Under the pieces are notes generated by a model. It did not search any database and was not told the DNA's origin. It was given only the letters and a program-made list of their open reading frames with translations. Shown here piece after piece: positions 37,247 to 41,367 of a DNA stretch of 41,367 nucleotides. The position numbers and the translations under genes were made by a program. The first letter of the stretch is position 1. Each line of letters begins with the position of its first letter. Source of the DNA: Verrucomicrobiota bacterium (lineage in GTDB: Bacteria > Verrucomicrobiota > Verrucomicrobiia > Opitutales > Opitutaceae); contig JAFEGO010000066.1 in the NCBI GenBank assembly GCA_018239845.1, positions 1 through 41,367 of the forward strand, in the 5' to 3' direction.

Positions 37247-37267
37247 CTCCCGCCACCTCCACCATTT
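37247..37267 (+). repeat. attR, 21-bp direct repeat
   Basis: Identical to 9046-9066 (ssrA tail plus TTT). Sequence diverges on both sides: preceding bases 'actct' versus 'ttcaa', following 'tccg' versus 'aagc'. Confidence 0.88.
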
Positions 37268-37324
37268 TCCGCTGATTGGGCTCCGCTGGGCGCGGCCATT
37301 TCGGAGGGACACGGCGGTCGGCCT

Positions 37325-37741
37325 TCATGGCGCGGCCTTGCGCTCACCCTGTTTGCGGTGCCGGCGCCTCTTCACCAGCGCATCCGCGTATTGCAGGTGG
37401 AGTTTCTTGAACTCGTCCGCATAGCGGGCCAGCTCGGCCTCGGTGACATTCTCCAGGTCGACCAGCTCGGTCCTCGCGCCCTTGATCGCACGCAGCAGCT
37501 CGTCGAGCTTGAGGTGCATCGCGCGGGAGTCACGGTTCTGGGTGTTCTGCAGCAGGAACACCATCAGGAAGGTCAGGATCGTGGTGCCGGTGTTGATGAC
37601 CAGCTGCCAGTTCTCGCCGTAGTGGAAGACCGGGCCGCACGCCGCCCAGACGAGCACGCTGGCCACAGCCGCGATGAACGCCAGGGGGTGCGCGACGACA
37701 TTGGAGGCCCAGCGGGCCAGGCGGGTGAAAAAATCATGCAT
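37325..37741 (-). CDS. Low-affinity iron permease-like protein
   Basis: 138 residues from ATG 37741 (MHDFFTRLARWASN), with 'agagga' 8 nt upstream. Two TM segments: 'PLAFIAAVASVLVWAACGP' and 'INTGTTILTFLMVFLLQNTQ', then 'RAMHLKLDELLRAIKGAR' and a basic tail. This layout is that of the low-affinity iron permease family (PF04120) of bacteria; its function in bacteria is not well settled. Longer open frame is shadow of the amidohydrolase gene. First intact gene beyond attR. Confidence 0.88.
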   Translation of the reverse strand: MHDFFTRLARWASNVVAHPLAFIAAVASVLVWAACGPVFHYGENWQLVINTGTTILTFLMVFLLQNTQNRDSRAMHLKLDELLRAIKGARTELVDLENVTEAELARYADEFKKLHLQYADALVKRRRHRKQGERKAAP

Positions 37742-37864
37742 GGCTGATCCTCTTAGAGTAAGCTGGCCGGGCGGTTGGTTCGCCGATGTCAGCGGCCCGG
37801 ATCCCGTGCCGGCAAAATTTCCCGCTCGCCGAGGGAGCCTACGCCGGTCAACAAATCCGTCCCG

Positions 37865-38770
37865 ATGCCCGCCCCCTCGCGCCTCGTTGACTCCCACCAG
37901 CACGTCCTCTGGCACCAGCGCGACGACCATGCCCTCGTCGCCGACCTCGATGCCCACGGCATCGATTACGCGTGGCTCCTCACGTGGTGCCTCGGCCCGT
38001 CTGAGCAATCCGGCGACCACGCCTCCTACCTCAACCCCGTTCACACGCGCGTGGACGGCACCCATCCCGGCATCCCGCTCTCCGACCTGCTCGCCACGCG
38101 CGATAAATTTCCGAAACGCTTCGTCGTCGGGTTCTGCCCCAATCCCGTCTGGCCCGGTGCCCCCGCCCTGCTGGAAGCTGCGCACCGCATGCACGATGTG
38201 CGCATCTGCGGGGAGTGGAAATTCCGCGTGCCCTTCGACGATCCGCGCAGCCTCGCGATCTTCCGCGTCGCCGGGAAACTCCGCCTCCCTGTCGTGCTCC
38301 ACCTCGACGTGCCCTGGCTCGCCGACCCGGCGGGCGGCGAGGCTCGCTTCCAGCCCGCGTGGTACGGCGGCACCGTCGCCCGCCTCGAAGGCGCCCTGCA
38401 GGCGTGCCCTGAGACCACGTTCATCGGCCACGCGCCCGGCTTTTGGCGCGAGATCAGCGGCGATGCCGACGCGAGCCCCGAGCCCTACCCCGGCGGGGCG
38501 GTCACGCCCGGCGGCCGGCTCTTCCGGCTCTTCGACACGTATCCGAATTTATATGCCGACCTCTCCGCCGGCTCCGGGCGCAACGCCCTCGCCCGCGACC
38601 CCGCGCACGCCGCGCAGTTCCTCACCCGCTACGCCGACCGCCTGCTCTTCGGCCGCGACTACTATGGCACCGAGCTGCACGACTTCCTGAAAACACTCCC
38701 GCTGTCCGCCGACGTCGTCGAAAAGATCTACTGGCGCAACGCCGAGCGGCTCGTCGCAAAACCGAACTAA
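37865..38770 (+). CDS. Amidohydrolase-2 family metal-dependent hydrolase
   Basis: 301 residues from ATG 37865 (MPAPSRLVDSHQHV). TIM-barrel pattern: metal ligands H11-x-H13 in 'DSHQHVLW', His in 'VVLHLDVPW', His in 'TFIGHAPGFW', Asp in 'LLFGRDYYG'. This is the family of decarboxylases and lactonases such as TatD-like/ACMSD-type enzymes; substrate unknown. An upstream frame to 37775 overlaps the iron permease promoter and is not used. Alpha-mannosidase gene follows 75 bp on, which may indicate sugar-linked catabolism. Confidence 0.88.
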   Translation: MPAPSRLVDSHQHVLWHQRDDHALVADLDAHGIDYAWLLTWCLGPSEQSGDHASYLNPVHTRVDGTHPGIPLSDLLATRDKFPKRFVVGFCPNPVWPGAPALLEAAHRMHDVRICGEWKFRVPFDDPRSLAIFRVAGKLRLPVVLHLDVPWLADPAGGEARFQPAWYGGTVARLEGALQACPETTFIGHAPGFWREISGDADASPEPYPGGAVTPGGRLFRLFDTYPNLYADLSAGSGRNALARDPAHAAQFLTRYADRLLFGRDYYGTELHDFLKTLPLSADVVEKIYWRNAERLVAKPN

Positions 38771-38790
38771 GTCTGACGTCTGCATTCTCG

Positions 38791-38822
38791 GTTATTCGCG
38801 TCCATTCGCGTCCATTCGCGGT
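38791..38822 (+). repeat. Short tandem repeats 'attcgcgtcc'
   Basis: About three copies, then 'attcgcggttaaaa', just before the alpha-mannosidase gene. This phrase is typical of intergenic repeats in Opitutaceae-like genomes. Confidence 0.6.
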
Positions 38823-38845
38823 TAAAATTCTCCGTCCCCTTCCCC

Positions 38846-41305
38846 ATGAAAAAGTTCATCGTCCACATCATACCCAACGCCCATCTCGATCCCGTCTGGC
38901 TCTGGGATTATCGCGAGGGCCTCAACGAGGGCGTCGCCACCTGCCGCACGATCCTCGACCTGATGGACGCGAATCCCGACCTCACCTTCATCCGCGGCGA
39001 GGCCGCCATCTACGAGCACATCCGCCGCACCGACCCCGCGACCTTCGTCCGCATCCTGGACAAAATCCGCAGCGGAAAATGGGACGCCGTGGGCGGCTCC
39101 TGGATCCAGCCCGACACCAATCTCCTGGATAGCGAAACGCTCTGCCGCCACTACGAGGTCGGCCTGCGGTATTTTCGGGAAAAGCTCGGCGTCGCCGTGA
39201 AGTGCGGTTGGCAGGCCGACTCCTTCGGCCACACCGCCGGCCTGCCCGAGGTGTTCGCCTCGGGTGGCATCGAGAACTTTGCCTTCACGCGTCCGCCCAT
39301 CGAGCACTTCCCGATCAAGACCGCGGCGTTCTGGTGGCACGGCCGGGGCGACGCGAAGATCCTCGCCTACCGCTCGCCCGTCGGCTGGTACGGCAACGAG
39401 CGCACCGAGATGATCCCGCGCCTCGACTTGCTTCCCGCGTGGTCGAAGAAAACCACGCTGCGCAACGTCGCTGTCTTCATGGGCCTCGGCAACCACGGCG
39501 GCGGCCCCAGCCAGCGCCTCATCGACGACGTGCGCGCGTGGGCCGCGCAGCACCCCGAGTTCGACGTCCGCTTCGGCGGCCTGCACTCGTTCTTCGCCGC
39601 GCTCCGCCGCGAACTCGCCGCTCCCGGTGCGCCCAAGATCGCCGACGTCCACGGCGAGCTCAACTTCAGCATGCGCGGCTGCTACGCCTCGGTCGCGCGC
39701 TTCAAGCACCCGTATCGCCGCGCCGAGCACGAGCTCCAGCGCGCCGAGCGCACCGTGGCCCTGCTCCAGCGTGCCGGTCACGCCCCCGCGCCCGATCTCT
39801 CCCCGGCGTGGGAGTCGGTGCTCTTCAATTCCTTCCACGACATTTTGCCGGGGTCCAGCATCGAGCGCGGCTTCGACGAGCAGATCGACGAGGTCTCCGG
39901 CGTGCGCCACACGGCGCGCGACGCCGCTTTCCGCGCGCTCAATTCCCTCATCGGCCGCGTGCGCATCACCGTGCCGCAGGTCGCCGCCGACCACCCCCGC
40001 GCCGTGCCGTTTCTCCTCTGGAATCCGCATCCGCGCCCGCTCCAGACCTTCGTCGAGATCGAGGCCATGGCCGACCACCGCCCCGTGTGGAAATACCACC
40101 ACAAGGCCCACGAGCTCCCGCTCGAGGTGCGCCTCGGCGGAAAGCGGGTGCCCTTCCAAATCCTCGCCACCGAGCACGAGTCGTTTGGCGACCTCGCGTG
40201 GCGCAAGCGCGTGATCCTGCCCGTCACGCTCCCCGCCGCCGGCTGGCACCTCGCCACCGTCGCGTGGGTCGAGGGCTCGGTCTCGCCCGCCTATTCGTCC
40301 ACCGCCACTGGCCAGGGCCAGTCGATCCGCAACGACTTTTACCAGATCAGCGCGAAGCCCGGCGCGGCCGGCATCGATGTCCGCCATCGCGGCAAGAAAC
40401 TGTTCGGTGCGCGCGGCCTGCACCTCGCCACCCTCGCCGATAACTTCGGCTCCTGGGGCGCGATGAATGAGGAGCCCGATGGCGTGCGCCTCACCAAGAC
40501 CCTCGGCCGTTGGAAGATCGCCCGCGTCGCCGTCAGCGAGAGCGGCCCACTCCGCGCCTCGCTCGTTGTCCGCCTCGCCACCGCGGGCGCGCACGCCGAC
40601 CTGACGCTACGCCTGAATGCCGGCGTCGAGGAGGTCACCATCGACGCCCGGGTGTTCACCGATCTGGAAGCCGCGCGCATCAAGCTCGTGCTGCCCGGGC
40701 CGCGCAGCGTCGAGTGCGAAGTGCCCGCCGAGCGCGTCACCCGCACCGCCGAGGGCGAGATCCCCGTGCTCCGCTGGCTCCGTGCGCGCGACGGGCGGAA
40801 GGGCTTTGCCCTCGCGAGCGATGTCCTCGCCGCCTACGACCTGGAAAAGGGCGATCTCCGCGTCACCCTCGCCCGCGCCACGCGCTACTCGCGCGCGGAA
40901 AACCTCGACCTCGGCCAGGAGTGGTGGCGCCCCACCACCGACCGCGGCGAGCTCCGCGAGCGCCTCGTGCTCGCACCGCTCAACGCCGCGATCGAGCAGA
41001 CCGCCGACGTCCTCACCCAGCCGCCGATCGTCACGATGGCGTGGGTCAACCCGCTCGGCACGCTCCCCGCCACCGGCTCGCTCGCCACGCTCACGCCGCC
41101 CGCCGCACAACTGCTCGCCCTGAAGAGCGTGCCCGGCGACCGCACGGTGGACGTGCGCCTGAAAAATCCTACCAATGGCACGCTCCGCCCCGTGCTCACC
41201 CTCGCTGGCAAGCGCTATGCCCTCGGTGCCATCGCGCCCGGCGTCGTGGCGACTTATCGCATCGGCAGCAGTGGTGCGGCGAAGACGGTGAAGTTGGGAT
41301 CGTGA
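38846..41305 (+). CDS. GH38 alpha-mannosidase
   Basis: 819 residues. Retaining mannosidase that trims alpha-mannosides. N-terminal metal site: H13 and D15 in 'NAHLDPVWLW'; catalytic nucleophile D125 in 'QADSFGHTA'; 'NSFHDILPGSS' with a metal-binding His. Helical middle domain and beta-rich C-terminus ('PILRWLRARDGRKG'-like, seen 'IPVLRWLRARDGRKGFA'). No signal peptide, so cytoplasmic. The gene ends at 41305 in the normal place. Codon use typical of the chromosome. Confidence 0.93.
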   Translation: MKKFIVHIIPNAHLDPVWLWDYREGLNEGVATCRTILDLMDANPDLTFIRGEAAIYEHIRRTDPATFVRILDKIRSGKWDAVGGSWIQPDTNLLDSETLCRHYEVGLRYFREKLGVAVKCGWQADSFGHTAGLPEVFASGGIENFAFTRPPIEHFPIKTAAFWWHGRGDAKILAYRSPVGWYGNERTEMIPRLDLLPAWSKKTTLRNVAVFMGLGNHGGGPSQRLIDDVRAWAAQHPEFDVRFGGLHSFFAALRRELAAPGAPKIADVHGELNFSMRGCYASVARFKHPYRRAEHELQRAERTVALLQRAGHAPAPDLSPAWESVLFNSFHDILPGSSIERGFDEQIDEVSGVRHTARDAAFRALNSLIGRVRITVPQVAADHPRAVPFLLWNPHPRPLQTFVEIEAMADHRPVWKYHHKAHELPLEVRLGGKRVPFQILATEHESFGDLAWRKRVILPVTLPAAGWHLATVAWVEGSVSPAYSSTATGQGQSIRNDFYQISAKPGAAGIDVRHRGKKLFGARGLHLATLADNFGSWGAMNEEPDGVRLTKTLGRWKIARVAVSESGPLRASLVVRLATAGAHADLTLRLNAGVEEVTIDARVFTDLEAARIKLVLPGPRSVECEVPAERVTRTAEGEIPVLRWLRARDGRKGFALASDVLAAYDLEKGDLRVTLARATRYSRAENLDLGQEWWRPTTDRGELRERLVLAPLNAAIEQTADVLTQPPIVTMAWVNPLGTLPATGSLATLTPPAAQLLALKSVPGDRTVDVRLKNPTNGTLRPVLTLAGKRYALGAIAPGVVATYRIGSSGAAKTVKLGS

Positions 41306-41322
41306 TGGATTTTAGTGGCTGC

Positions 41323-41367
41323 GGCGTCCTCGCCGCAGATTCTCCCCAACCCTGCGGCGAGGACGCC
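41323..41367. repeat. 15-bp inverted repeat, likely REP or terminator
   Basis: ggcgtcctcgccgca (41323-41337) and its perfect complement at 41353-41367, 15-nt loop; reaches the window edge. Located after the alpha-mannosidase stop. No T-run, so a REP-type element is more likely. Confidence 0.65.

Larger units (their letters stand above)
9067..37267 (+). mobile_element. ssrA-integrated genomic island (28.2 kb)
   Basis: Bounded by the 21-bp att repeats, with a tyrosine integrase at the left end reading inward. Carries two tyrosine recombinases, two primase/helicase genes (both damaged), an EndoU toxin with MafI-like immunity, and a giant RHS protein with an immunity candidate. Base composition is mosaic: about mid-50s percent GC in much of the island, against a very GC-rich block at 13.9-19.4 kb. 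No conjugation, capsid or packaging genes are recognised, so movement would need outside help. Confidence 0.85.

Noticed and set aside
38822..40594. 590-aa minus-strand ORF opposite the alpha-mannosidase
   Set aside because: Antisense shadow; the GH38 frame carries all catalytic residues.

Overview
The window looks like chromosome from a high-GC member of the Verrucomicrobiota, most likely Opitutaceae. This rests on the style of the housekeeping proteins, the short 'attcgcgtcc' repeats and REP-like palindromes, and the MBG/YDG-domain giant protein; no taxonomic marker was searched. A 28.2-kb foreign island sits at the 3' end of the tmRNA gene ssrA.

Left chromosomal part (1-9063): an AT-rich DUF6602-type gene, two overlapping minus-strand ORFs (two-TM protein and ribbon-helix-helix protein), a gap with a palindrome and a likely promoter, a helical/coiled-coil protein of unknown role, an esterase remnant and a small conserved protein. 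Then come three plus-strand genes: a P1B-4-type metal-exporting ATPase, a NifS/IscS-type cysteine desulfurase, and a PaaK-like adenylate-forming enzyme. ssrA follows (8706-9063), with a readable 19-residue tag.

Island (9067-37267): a 21-bp direct repeat of the ssrA 3' end occurs at 9046-9066 and again at 37247-37267, giving attL and attR. Just inside attL are a terminator and a tyrosine integrase reading away from ssrA. Next are a small RHH gene coupled to a truncated P4/D5-type helicase, a secreted protein, and a toxin/immunity pair (EndoU nuclease plus MafI-like protein, ATGA overlap). The EndoU signal peptide is split from the toxin by a T8 tract. A very GC-rich replication/recombination module follows (13868-19406): XerC/D-like recombinase, CHC2-toprim primase-helicase with one frameshift and one stop codon, a small gene with an in-frame stop, a divergent XRE repressor with dyads, and a small basic DNA-binding protein preceded by a GTCCG array in helical phase. 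The largest cargo is a 5059-residue MBG/transglutaminase/RHS protein ending in a likely nuclease toxin, followed by a small overlapping-style immunity candidate, with a NarL/FixJ response regulator upstream.

Right chromosomal part (after 37267): low-affinity iron permease-like protein, amidohydrolase and GH38 alpha-mannosidase, closing on a 15-bp inverted repeat at the window edge.

Reading: the island carries two polymorphic-toxin systems (secreted EndoU and RHS) together with the remains of at least two mobile elements, one of them apparently nested in the other. Which parts are still functional cannot be decided from sequence alone.
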